Source of the DNA: DATHBD01 sp035296325
Lineage (GTDB): Bacteria; Actinomycetota; Actinomycetes; Mycobacteriales; Micromonosporaceae
DNA: 64,000 bases
NCBI GenBank assembly: GCA_035296325.1
Contig: DATHBD010000062.1
Coordinates: forward strand, 62,001-126,000
Direction: 5' to 3'
Part shown: piece after piece, positions 15,488 through 24,100 of the stretch
Layout: the number at the start of each line of letters is the position of its first letter
Position numbering within the stretch: the stretch's first letter is position 1
Position numbers and translations under genes: made by a program
Notes under the pieces: generated by a model
Told to the model about the DNA's origin: nothing
Database searches by the model: none
Seen by the model: only the letters and a program-made list of their open reading frames with translations

Positions 15488-16124
15488 AACGCGACATTAT
15501 TGCGTGTGGTGGCTAGCCACTCACCAACTGCGTTCGCCTCCGAGCAGCGGTCGTCCGCCGCGTTCTGGTGGAGCGTCTCGGGCCGGCCAGCGTGCGGAGT
15601 GATGGCAGTGTCGAGGTAGTCGGACGGCACTGCGGTTGGTCTATGTAGTCGGCTATTCCCGTTTCGGACGTCTCGCTCGCAACGGCGGTCGTTGTGCCAG
15701 GGGCGGGGTAGGTGGTTGCTTTGCGCTGGCGTCGACGGTGCCGATGAACAGTTCCATGCGGCGTGACCAGTCGCGGCCCCCACTGATCGTTGGACAGGAG
15801 GCGATCAGCCGGGTGGTTGTGCACCGAGCAGTGCCAGACCGGCCGCCGCGGCGCGGAGCAACCGGACCGACCGGACCGACCGGAGAGTCCACAGAACAAG
15901 CGAAGAGATCAACATTCACGCCCGGAATCGTGCATCCTGGAGGATCTTGTCCACTGTCGACCCCCGAAGAGTTGGTCCGGACACCGAAGCGACTACCGAA
16001 AGGTAGAGCCGGACACCGAAGGGTTTGCGTGGACAGGACAATCCATCCCGAAGCGCCTCCACGCCACCAACAGAAACAAATCGATTGGCACAGGCGTTCG
16101 ATTTTGTCGTACCCGGCGCCTACG
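15488..16124. other. 637-bp region without a recognisable gene
   Basis: Stretches around 15640-16080 are less GC-rich than the neighbours and carry only short frames with unnatural composition on both strands. I see no tRNA, terminator or known domain. It is probably degraded DNA between the APH gene and the DUF222-HNH gene, with the promoter of the latter near its right end. Confidence 0.45.
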
Positions 16125-17411
16125 GTGTTGGGTGTGGAGGCGGCGTTGACGATGCTGGACGAGGCGCTCGATGAGTGCCGGTCGGTGTTGTTCGGCGCAG
16201 TGCCGCAGGCCACGCTCGTCGAGCATCTGGATCGCGTGCATGTGATCGCTCAGCGGGTGGCGGCCGTGCACCTCGCGTTGGTCCGGGAGATCGACGCCCG
16301 GGGCGTCGCCGTCGCGCAGGGCGCGTCGAGCACCACCGCGTGGCTGCGGGACCGGCATCGCATCTCCGGCGGAGCGGCCCGCCAACTGAGCGTCCTAGCC
16401 CGAGCGCTCGACACCGAACTACCCACCACGGCGGCGGCCCTCGCGGACGGGACCATCAACGTCGAGCAGGTCAAGGCGATCGCCGCGAGTGTGTCCGCGT
16501 TACCCGCCGACGTGCGAGGCGACGGCGAGACCCACCTCGTCGAGCAGGCCACGGTATTCGGGCCACGCGAACTCGGCGTCCTCGGACAGCGACTCTTCGA
16601 AGTCCTCGACCCACAACGGGCCGAGGCCACCGCCCTCGCCGCGCTGGACCGCGCCGAGCAGCGCGCACACCACGACCGCTGCCTGTACCTCACCGACGTG
16701 CCCGGCACTGGCCAGGTCCGCCTCACCGGATGGCTGCCCCACGAAGCCGCCGCGACCGTACGCGCCGCACTCGACCCACCACGCCCAACAGTCGGCACAA
16801 CAGCCGGGTCGCCCACCGGGACGCCTGCGGGCGTGGAGCGGCTCAGCGCCGGGCAGCGCCGCGCCGACAACCTCGTCGACGTCTGCCGCCTAGCATCCCC
16901 CAGCACACAATTCCCCGACAACGGCGGTTCCCGCCCACAGATCGTCGTCACGACAAGCCTCGACACGCTCCGCGAACAGACCGGCACAGCAACTCTGGAC
17001 GACGGCACGCACCTCAGCGCCGCAACAGCCAGACGCCTCGCCTGTGACGCCGCGATCATCCCAGCCGTCCTCGACGGCGCCGGACAGGTCTTGGACCTCG
17101 GCCGCGAACGACGACTCTTCACCGGTCCGATCCGCCGCGCCCTGACCCTGCGCGACCGAGGCTGCGCGTTCCCCGCCTGCGACCGACCACCCAGGTGGTG
17201 CGACGCACACCACATCATCCACTGGGCCAACGGCGGCACCACCAGCCTGCACAATGCAGTCCTCCTCTGCCGACACCACCACCGCCTCATCCACCACAAC
17301 CAATGGACCGTCCACATCAACCCGGCCAACGGCAAACCAGCGTTCATCCCACCCGCACACCTCGACCCACACCAACGCCCCCAACACAACCGGTACCACC
17401 AAGGCGAATAA
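16125..17411 (+). CDS. DUF222 / HNH endonuclease family protein (13E12-repeat-like)
   Basis: About 428 residues. The N-terminal DUF222 domain (roughly 1-310) is helical (LVREIDARGVAVAQGASSTT, AWLRDRHRISGGAARQL). The C-terminal HNH nuclease motif is RDRGCAFPACDRPPRWCDAH, HIIHWANGGTTSLHNAVLLC, RHHHRLIHH, with zinc Cys pairs and the catalytic His. These multicopy actinobacterial genes are of unknown role; they spread and recombine readily and may act on mobile DNA. The start is uncertain: GTG 16125 or 16134 suit the family, while the frame stays open further upstream. The codons after the HNH core are unusually Pro/His-rich. Tandem repeats flank the 3' end. Confidence 0.85.
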   Translation: MLGVEAALTMLDEALDECRSVLFGAVPQATLVEHLDRVHVIAQRVAAVHLALVREIDARGVAVAQGASSTTAWLRDRHRISGGAARQLSVLARALDTELPTTAAALADGTINVEQVKAIAASVSALPADVRGDGETHLVEQATVFGPRELGVLGQRLFEVLDPQRAEATALAALDRAEQRAHHDRCLYLTDVPGTGQVRLTGWLPHEAAATVRAALDPPRPTVGTTAGSPTGTPAGVERLSAGQRRADNLVDVCRLASPSTQFPDNGGSRPQIVVTTSLDTLREQTGTATLDDGTHLSAATARRLACDAAIIPAVLDGAGQVLDLGRERRLFTGPIRRALTLRDRGCAFPACDRPPRWCDAHHIIHWANGGTTSLHNAVLLCRHHHRLIHHNQWTVHINPANGKPAFIPPAHLDPHQRPQHNRYHQGE

Positions 17412-17446
17412 GCACCTGCCCGCCGAACCGCCGCGCCCCGGTACCA

Positions 17447-17543
17447 GAGAGCCCGGCGCCGAGAGCCCGGCGCCGAGAGCCCGGCGGCGAGAGCCCGGCG
17501 CCGAGAGCCCGGCGCGGGGAGCCCGGCGCGCGGGGAGCCCGGG
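17447..17543. repeat. 14-bp tandem array (GAGAGCCCGGCGCC)
   Basis: Five near-exact copies from 17447 to 17516 (copy 3 ends GGC, copy 5 ends GCG) decay into GGGAGCCCGGCGCG-type copies up to about 17543. The array lies 36 bp after the HNH gene stop. Confidence 0.85.
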
Positions 17544-17713
17544 GCTGCCCGCCGGAACAGGCCGCGGGGCCTTCAGCGATGTGGTTGGCCGCGGACACGG
17601 CAGGCACACGGTCAGCCGCAGGTGCGCGGCCAAGCGGCCCACGTGTCACCGTTCACCGGCAACCAGCACGTCGCGCGTCATGCCTACATGGCATGGCACT
17701 CGTCAACTGCGAT

Positions 17714-17759
17714 ACGGCAAGGGTCCGAACGGCAAGGGTCCGAACGGCAAGGGTTCCGA
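17714..17759. repeat. 15-bp tandem array (ACGGCAAGGGTCCGA), three copies
   Basis: Copies at 17714-17728 and 17729-17743 are exact; the third, at 17744-17759, has one extra T. Confidence 0.85.
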
Positions 17760-17860
17760 ATTCGCTTGAGGTGGCGACTCACGAGGTACGGCACGGGCCG
17801 TCATGGGTATCTGCTGAACGAGCCGTTACGGCAGCGGCAGTCCTTCAATGTGCCCGACGA

Positions 17861-17896
17861 AGCATCTGACCAAGCATCTGACCAGGCATTTGACGC
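17861..17896. repeat. 12-bp tandem array (AGCATCTGACCA), three copies
   Basis: Copies at 17861-17872 and 17873-17884 are exact and a diverged third follows, ending 14 bp before the stop of the convergent lyase gene. Confidence 0.8.
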
Positions 17897-17909
17897 CGCA
17901 CCGCCGCAG

Positions 17910-18764
17910 TCAGGCGAAGCCGAGCACCTTGCTGATCCGGCCGGTCTCGGTCGAGGGCGGCAGCGGTACGCCGTCGATGGTGCGGATCTCGGCCACCCCG
18001 CGTACCGAGGAGGTCAGCCAGACACCGCCGGTGCTGTGCAGTTCCGCCGGCGTGACGAACCGCTCGGCGGTGCGCCAGCCCAGCCCGCCCGCCGCGGCGA
18101 GCAGGGTGCGCGCCGTGATGCCGGCCAGGATGGCGGTGGGCTCCGACGGCACCGTACACAGGGTGTCGCCGTCCAGCCAGACCAGCGTGGCGGTGGGGGC
18201 TTCCAGCACGTACCCGTCGGTGGAGACCCACAGCGCGTCGTCGGCGCCCTGCTCGGCGGCCCACCGCAGGCTGGCCATGTTCACCGCGTACGACAGCGTC
18301 TTGGCACCCCCGAGCAGCCACGGCGCGCCGGTCCGGCCCTGGGCCGGCACGGCGAGCGTGGCGGTGACGACCCGTACCCCCTCGCGCCGGCCCCGGCGGA
18401 TCGCCTCCCCGACCGGGCCGACCGTCGCATACACCGTCGGGCTGTCCGCACCGTCGGGCCCGCGCGTGCAGACCAGCCGCAGCGTCCCCTCGACCTCGGG
18501 CGACCAGGCGCCGCAGGCGAGCGCCACCAGCTCGGCCAGGGCGCCCGCGGGTGGCAGCGCCAGCGCCAACCGCTGGGCGGAGCGGCGCATCCGGGCCAGG
18601 TGCTCGTCGAGCAGCCACGGCTCGCCGGCCCGGACATGCAGGGTCTCGAAGATCCCGTCGCCGCGCAGCACGCCCAGGTCGTCGGCGCGCAGGATCGGGG
18701 TGTCCGCCGGGACCAGCCGGCCCCCGGCTGAGGAAAGCACGGCAACCACACGCGGCACAGGCAC
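17910..18764 (-). CDS. pabC: Aminotransferase class IV, aminodeoxychorismate lyase-like
   Basis: 284 residues from GTG 18764 (start VPVPRVVAVLSS). Class IV fold-type motifs: LRGDGIFETLHVRAGEPWLL, the PLP-lysine in GGAKTLSYAVNMASLRWA, and EAPTATLVWLDG. Within this family it is nearest to aminodeoxychorismate lyase, which releases pyruvate to give p-aminobenzoate for folate; branched-chain or D-amino-acid aminotransferases are alternatives. It is divergent from the fur gene, 41 bp away. The neighbouring YgfZ gene is folate-binding, which fits a folate role loosely. Confidence 0.78.
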   Translation of the reverse strand: MPVPRVVAVLSSAGGRLVPADTPILRADDLGVLRGDGIFETLHVRAGEPWLLDEHLARMRRSAQRLALALPPAGALAELVALACGAWSPEVEGTLRLVCTRGPDGADSPTVYATVGPVGEAIRRGRREGVRVVTATLAVPAQGRTGAPWLLGGAKTLSYAVNMASLRWAAEQGADDALWVSTDGYVLEAPTATLVWLDGDTLCTVPSEPTAILAGITARTLLAAAGGLGWRTAERFVTPAELHSTGGVWLTSSVRGVAEIRTIDGVPLPPSTETGRISKVLGFA

Positions 18765-18805
18765 GATCGGAAGCCTAGCTGCCGCGTCGGCATAGGATCG
18801 AAGGC

Positions 18806-19234
18806 GTGTCCTCACCATCACTCGCCGACGTGCTGCGCTCACGCGGGTTCCGCCTCACCGCGCAGCGCCAGCTCGTCCTCGAGGCGGTGTACGGGCTGGG
18901 CCACGCCACCCCCGACCAGGTGCACGCTGCGGTGGCGACCAAGGCCGCCGGCGTCAACATCACCACCGTCTACCGCACACTGGAGCTGCTGGAGGAGCTG
19001 GGTCTGATCACCCACGCGCACCTCTCGCACGGCGCTCCGACCTACCATCCGGTCGGCGAGGATCAGCACGTGCACCTGGTCTGCCGCACCTGCGGGACGG
19101 TGGACGAGATGCCGACGGGTGACCTGACCGGGTTGGTGGAACAACTGGCCACCGACCGGGGATTCCTGCTGGACGTGGGGCACGTGGCACTGTTCGGGGT
19201 GTGCGGCCGGTGCGCCGCAGAGGAGGCACGATGA
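18806..19234 (+). CDS. Fur-family metalloregulator (Fur/Zur/Nur type)
   Basis: 142 residues. The winged helix LRSRGFRLTAQRQLVLEAVY ... ITTVYRTLELLEELGLI is followed by the dimer/metal domain with HVHLVCRTCGTVDE and a second Cys pair CGRCAAEE, which form the structural Zn site; the His of THAHLSHGAPTYH and DVGHVALFG fit regulatory metal sites. In Streptomyces the Fur member beside ygfZ is, as I recall, the nickel-responsive Nur, so Nur is the best guess. The sensed metal cannot be proven from sequence. The stop overlaps the ygfZ start (ATGA), so they are co-translated. Confidence 0.88.
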   Translation: MSSPSLADVLRSRGFRLTAQRQLVLEAVYGLGHATPDQVHAAVATKAAGVNITTVYRTLELLEELGLITHAHLSHGAPTYHPVGEDQHVHLVCRTCGTVDEMPTGDLTGLVEQLATDRGFLLDVGHVALFGVCGRCAAEEAR

Positions 19235-20310
19235 TCGCCACCAGCGGAGCCGTGGATGTCGGCGCGCTCGACCCGCACAGCCCGGACGCCGGGGTCGCCG
19301 CGCACTACGGCGACCCGATGCGCGAGCAGCGCACGCTGGCCACCGGCGTGGGGCTGGTGGACCGGTCGCACCGGGGCGTGCTGGCCATTCCCGGCGCCGA
19401 TCGGCTGGACTGGCTGCACAGCCTCACCACGCAACACCTGTCCCGGCTGGCCCCGCTGACCGGCACCGAGCTCCTCGTGCTCTCGCCGCACGGGCACGTC
19501 GAGCATCACGCCCTGGTCACCGACGACGGGTCCACGACCTGGCTGGACGTGGAGCCGGGCGCGGCCCCCGCGCTGCTGGACTTCCTGAACCGGATGCGGT
19601 TCATGATGCGGGTCGAGCCGGCCGACGTGAGCCGGGACTGGGCGCTGCTCTCGCTGGTCGGTCCGGACACCGACGAGGTGCTGCTCGCGCTGGGCGTCGG
19701 CCCGCTGCTCCCGCCGGACCTGATCGCCGTGCCGGGTCCGAAGTTCGCGGCCGGCTCGGTGCCGTCCCGGCCCACCGCCGGGTACTCCGTCGCCGCTCTG
19801 CCGGCCTTCACCGGCTGGGCGAGGCGGGTGGTCGGCGGGGCTGACCTGCTGGTCCCGCGCGCCGCGGTGGCTGACCTGGTCGGGGCGGCCGGCGTCGGAC
19901 TGTGCGGCATCTGGGCGTACGAGGCGATCCGGGTGGCCGCTCGACGCCCCCGCCTGGGGTTCGAGTCCGACCACCGTACGCTCGCCGCCGAGGTCGGCTG
20001 GACCGGCTCGGCGGTGCACCTGGACAAGGGCTGCTACCGGGGTCAGGAAACCGTCGCGCGGGTGCATCACCTGGGGCGTCCGCCGCGCAAACTCGTCCTG
20101 CTGCACCTCGACGGCGTGGGCACCGACCACCCGCCCGCGCAGGGCACGCCGGTCAGCACAGCGGACGGTCGGACGGTCGGCTTTGTCGGCACCGGCGTAC
20201 GGCACTTCGAACTCGGCATCGTGGCGCTGGCGGTGCTGCGCCGTAATGTCGCCGACGACACGCCGCTGCTGGTGGCGGAGTCCGCCGCGGCGATCGACCC
20301 GGAGGGCTGA
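19231..20310 (+). CDS. ygfZ: YgfZ-type folate-binding protein (iron-sulfur cluster maintenance)
   Basis: 359 residues from ATG 19231, overlapping the fur stop by 4 bp. The family signature KGCYRGQETVARVHHLGRPP is intact, including the conserved Cys in KGCYxGQE. The fold is that of the glycine-cleavage T protein; YgfZ binds tetrahydrofolate and helps keep Fe-S enzymes active. The C-terminal beta-domain reads GTPVSTADGRTVGFVGTGVR. Co-expression with a metalloregulator links it to metal or redox homeostasis. The stop shares one base with the next start. Confidence 0.92.
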   Translation: MIATSGAVDVGALDPHSPDAGVAAHYGDPMREQRTLATGVGLVDRSHRGVLAIPGADRLDWLHSLTTQHLSRLAPLTGTELLVLSPHGHVEHHALVTDDGSTTWLDVEPGAAPALLDFLNRMRFMMRVEPADVSRDWALLSLVGPDTDEVLLALGVGPLLPPDLIAVPGPKFAAGSVPSRPTAGYSVAALPAFTGWARRVVGGADLLVPRAAVADLVGAAGVGLCGIWAYEAIRVAARRPRLGFESDHRTLAAEVGWTGSAVHLDKGCYRGQETVARVHHLGRPPRKLVLLHLDGVGTDHPPAQGTPVSTADGRTVGFVGTGVRHFELGIVALAVLRRNVADDTPLLVAESAAAIDPEG

Positions 20311-21164
20311 TGCCCGCGACCCTGATCACGGTGGCGCCCACCGGCGCGGAGCTGGACAAGGCGCGGGTCCCCACCCTGCCGGTGACCATCGACGAGCTGG
20401 TCACCACCGCGCGAGAATGTGCGGCGGTCGGTGCGAGTGTGATCCACGTGCATATCCGGGACGGCGCGGCCCGGCCGAGCCTCGATCCCGGGCTGTTGCG
20501 GGAGACCGTCGCGGCGCTGCGGGCCGGCAGCGACCTGATCGTGCAGCTCTCCTCCGGCGGGGCGGTCAACGACTCCGAGCCGGACCGGCTCCGCGTGCTG
20601 GACGCGGCGCCCGACATGGCGTCCTGCACCATGGGTACGGTCAATTTCGGGGACGATGTCTTCGTCAACCGCTGGCAGTTCATCGTCGACCTGCACACCG
20701 GCATGCAGGAACGCGGCATCGTGCCGGAGTACGAGATCTTCGACCTGGGCCAGCTCACGACGCTGCAGCGGCTGCTCGACCGGCACGGCCTGCCGGTCGG
20801 CGGTCACGTCCACGTCGACCTGGTGCTCGGGGTGCCTGGCGGGTTGCCCGGCACCACCGCCGCGCTGGTGGCCTGCGTGCAGGCGCTGCGTGACCTGCCT
20901 GACGGCACCACGTTCTCGGCCACCGGCATCGGTCGGTCAACCCTGCCGGTGCTGCTGGCGGCGCTCTCCGCCGGTGGACACCTGCGGGTGGGCATGGAGG
21001 ACACCGTCAGCTACGCCAAGGGTCAGCCGGTGGAGAGCAACGCGCAGTTGGTGGCGCGCGCGGCAGCGTTCGCCCGGCTGGCGCAGCGCCCGCCGATGAC
21101 GCCCGACCATGCGCGGGAGCTGCTCGGCCTACCGGTCCGCCGGGATGGCGGCGTCGGCGGGTAG
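20310..21164 (+). CDS. BKACE-family beta-keto acid cleavage enzyme (DUF849)
   Basis: 284 residues, a TIM barrel. The Zn-binding motif is HVHIRDG near the N-terminus; later come MASCTMGTVNFG, the His pair in GGHVHVDLVLGVPGGLPG, GIGRSTLPVLLAAL and GGHLRVGMEDTVSY. Enzymes of this family condense a beta-keto acid with acetyl-CoA to give acetoacetate plus a CoA ester; kce of lysine fermentation is the type case. The substrate here is unknown. The last 36 bp are shared tail-to-tail with the giant NACHT gene on the other strand, so the C-terminal residues LGLPVRRDGGVGG are encoded opposite that gene's end. Confidence 0.86.
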   Translation: MPATLITVAPTGAELDKARVPTLPVTIDELVTTARECAAVGASVIHVHIRDGAARPSLDPGLLRETVAALRAGSDLIVQLSSGGAVNDSEPDRLRVLDAAPDMASCTMGTVNFGDDVFVNRWQFIVDLHTGMQERGIVPEYEIFDLGQLTTLQRLLDRHGLPVGGHVHVDLVLGVPGGLPGTTAALVACVQALRDLPDGTTFSATGIGRSTLPVLLAALSAGGHLRVGMEDTVSYAKGQPVESNAQLVARAAAFARLAQRPPMTPDHARELLGLPVRRDGGVGG

Positions 21165-24100
21165 CTGCCGGATGTCGGGTGCGTACGGGTCGAGTTCGCC
21201 GGGGCCGAACCGGCACAGCTTGACCGCCCACCACAGGGCGCCCCCCGGGTCGCCGGAGAGTTTGTACGACCCGTCCGGCAGCAGTACGGCGTACCCGTTG
21301 GCGAAGGCGACGAGGGTGGCCAGGCACGCACCGGTATTCGTCTCCCAGATCCGGGCGGTGCCGTCGTCGGATGCCGTGGCCAACCGGCGCCCGTCCGGGG
21401 AGAACGCCACGCCCGTCACCGTGCTGCTGTGGCCGGTGAAGGTGGTGCGGTGCGCTCCGGTGATGGCGTCCCAGGTCCGGGCGGTGCCGTCGATGGCGGT
21501 GGTGGCGAGCAGGGTGCCGTCGGGGGAGAAGGCCACGCCGGTCATCGAGCCGGTGTCGCCGGTGAGGGTGCTGCTTTGCTGCCCGGTGCGCGTGTGCCAG
21601 GTCCGGGCGGTGCCGTCGTTTGAGGCGGTGGCCAGCAGGGTGCCGTCGGGGGAGAAGGCCACGCCCCGGACCCAGGCGGTGTGGCCGGTGAGGGTGCTGC
21701 GGTGCGCTCCCGTGGTGGTGTCCCAGGTCCGGGCGGTGCCGTCGTTTGAGGCGGTGGCGAGCAGGGTGCCGTCGGGGGAGAAGGCCACGTCGCGGACCCA
21801 GTCGGTGTGGCCGGTGAGGGTGGCGCGGTGCGCTCCGGTGGTGGTGTCCCAGGTCCGGCCGGTGCCGTCGTTGGAGGCGGTGGCGAGCAGCGTGCCGTCG
21901 CGGGAGAACGCCACGGCGGTCACACTGCCGCGGTGGCCGGTGAGGGTGCTGCGGTGCGCTCCCGTGGTGGGGTCCCAGGTCCGGGCGGTGCGGTCGTCGG
22001 AGGCGGTGGCGAGCAGGGTGCCGTCGGGGGAGAAGGCCACGTCGCGGACCCGGTCGGTGTGGCCGGTGAGGGTGGTGCGGTGCGCTCCGGTGGTGGTGTC
22101 CCAGGTCCGGGCGGTGCGGTCGTTGGCGGCGGTGGCGAGCAGGGTGCCGTCGGGGGAGAACGCCACGGCGGTCATCCTGCTGTTGTGGCCGGTGAGGGTG
22201 CTGCGGTGCGCTCCGGTGGTGGTGTCCCAGGTCCGGGCGGTGCGGTCGTCGGCGGCGGTGGCGAGCAGGGTGCCGTCGGGGGAGAACGCCACGGCGGTCA
22301 CTCTGCTGTTGTGGCCGGTGAGGGTGCTGCGGTGCGCTCCGGTGGTGGTGTCCCAGATGCGGGCGGTGCCGTCGTCGGCGGCGGTGGCGACCAGGGTGCC
22401 GTCGGGGGAGAACGCCACGCCGACCACCAGGTTGGGGTGACCGACCAGGCAGCGCAGCCTGGTGCCATCGGAGGCGTCGACGAGTTCCACGCCGCCGCCC
22501 CGCCCGATCGCCAGGACCGCACCGTCGGGCGAGAAGGCCACGCAGGTCGCGCTCATTGCGAGCGGCTGCTGGACGGCAGCAGCGTCGCGGCCGGGGATGG
22601 CCGCAGCGGCAAGGGCACCGGCATCCCGGACCGTCGCCAGACCGGCGGTACCCAGGATGGCCGCCCGCTCCCAGCGGCTGCCGTCCAGGTACGCCTCGCC
22701 CAAGGTCCCCCGAGCCATCCGGGCCCCGGTCAGGTCAGCTTCCCGCAGATCCGCGCCGGTGAGGTCGACATCGGTCAGGCGCAGGCCGCGCAGGTCCGCG
22801 CCGCGCAGGTCCGCGCCGCGCAGGCTCCGCCCGGTCAGGTCCTGTCCACGCAGGTCCATCCCGGCCAGGACCTGCGTGCCCGGCGGTGGCGCTGGCGCGG
22901 GCGGTGGCACCGGCACTGGCGGTGGCGCTGCCGAGCCGGCCATGATGCCCTCCAGCGCGCCGGCGGGTGCGCCGGCCACCGTGGCCAGCCCCGTCTCCTG
23001 CCGTGCTGGCCGCGTGACGGCGCCCCGGCTGACCGGGCCGGGCCATGCGTCGGTCAGTGTGCGCCCGGTCCGCCGCTGAACCGCCAGCGCGTTCCGTTTG
23101 GCGGTGTCCGACGCATCCACGGCGGCCAGGATGGCGGCCGCCCACGCGCCAGCGGCCCGGCGCCCGGCGAGGTCGCACAGGAAGTCGGCCATGAGCTGGG
23201 AGAGCGGCCGGACCGAGAGCACCTCGCTGGCGCCCCGCTCGCGCAGTTGCGTGGCGGCGGCGTCCGCCACCAGCCACTCCATCACCGACTGGTGGACGAA
23301 CGTGAAGGCCGCGTCCTCGGTCCGCACGAGCAGGCTTCCGGACCCGATCGAGTGGGCGGCCTGGTCGGCGCTGTAGCCGCGCTCAGCGAGGCGGGTGAGG
23401 GTGGCGGAGACCTCGGCGGAGAGGTCGGCCATCGGGATGGTGGGCCGGGTGGATGCCCACAGCCGCAGCGCCAGGGCGGTGCAGGCAGCCAGGCGCTCCT
23501 GCTCGTCGAAGGACGGTACGCCACCCCGATGCCGCTGCCGGTCCGCCTCACCGACCAGCCAGAAGTCCACGAGTTCGCGGTACAACGCGGCGGCACTGAT
23601 CCGGCCGCGCCGCTGCTGGACCTCCCGGAGGCGATCCTCGTCGAGGGCCGCGATGAAGCCGAGCATCCGGGGGTTGCGGGCCAGGCCGAGCAGGTCGCTG
23701 ATCGCGCCGAGCAGGGTGAATCGGGCCTGCGCCGCGTCGGCGTCGCCGCCGTACCGGTTGCTCAGAAACTCCACGATCTGCTGGTCGGAGAAGTCCTCGA
23801 GCACGACGATCCGACTGGCCGACAGCGCCGCTACCCGGTCGCCGAGTGCGGTGCGGACCTGCCGGGTGGACCGGAAGTGCTGGGTGCGGCTGGTGAGGAC
23901 CACCTTCGCCCGATCGGTGACCGACTCCAGCAGGATCTGCAGGTAGTCGGCCGCGTTGTCGTACCCGACCCGCAGTTCCAGCTCGTCGAAGCCGTCGAAG
24001 AGCAGGGCCAGGCGGCCACTGCGGATCATGTACCGCAGCTTGCCCGGGTTGATGTCCTCGACGTGCGCACTGATCAGGTGCTGGCCCAGCAGCTCGTCCA

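Larger units (their letters stand above)
17412..17909. other. 498-bp repeat-rich intergenic region
   Basis: The region after the HNH gene holds three unrelated short tandem arrays (listed separately) and no recognisable gene. Long frames crossing it reflect the repeats (for example Glu-Ser-Pro-Ala-Pro runs) and are not called. Confidence 0.6.

Noticed and set aside
15488..16124. Small genes in the gap before the DUF222-HNH gene
   Set aside because: Frames exist on both strands but have no ribosome site, motif or natural composition.
17447..17896. CRISPR array or attachment site
   Set aside because: Three different micro-satellites without spacer structure; no integrase or tRNA beside them.
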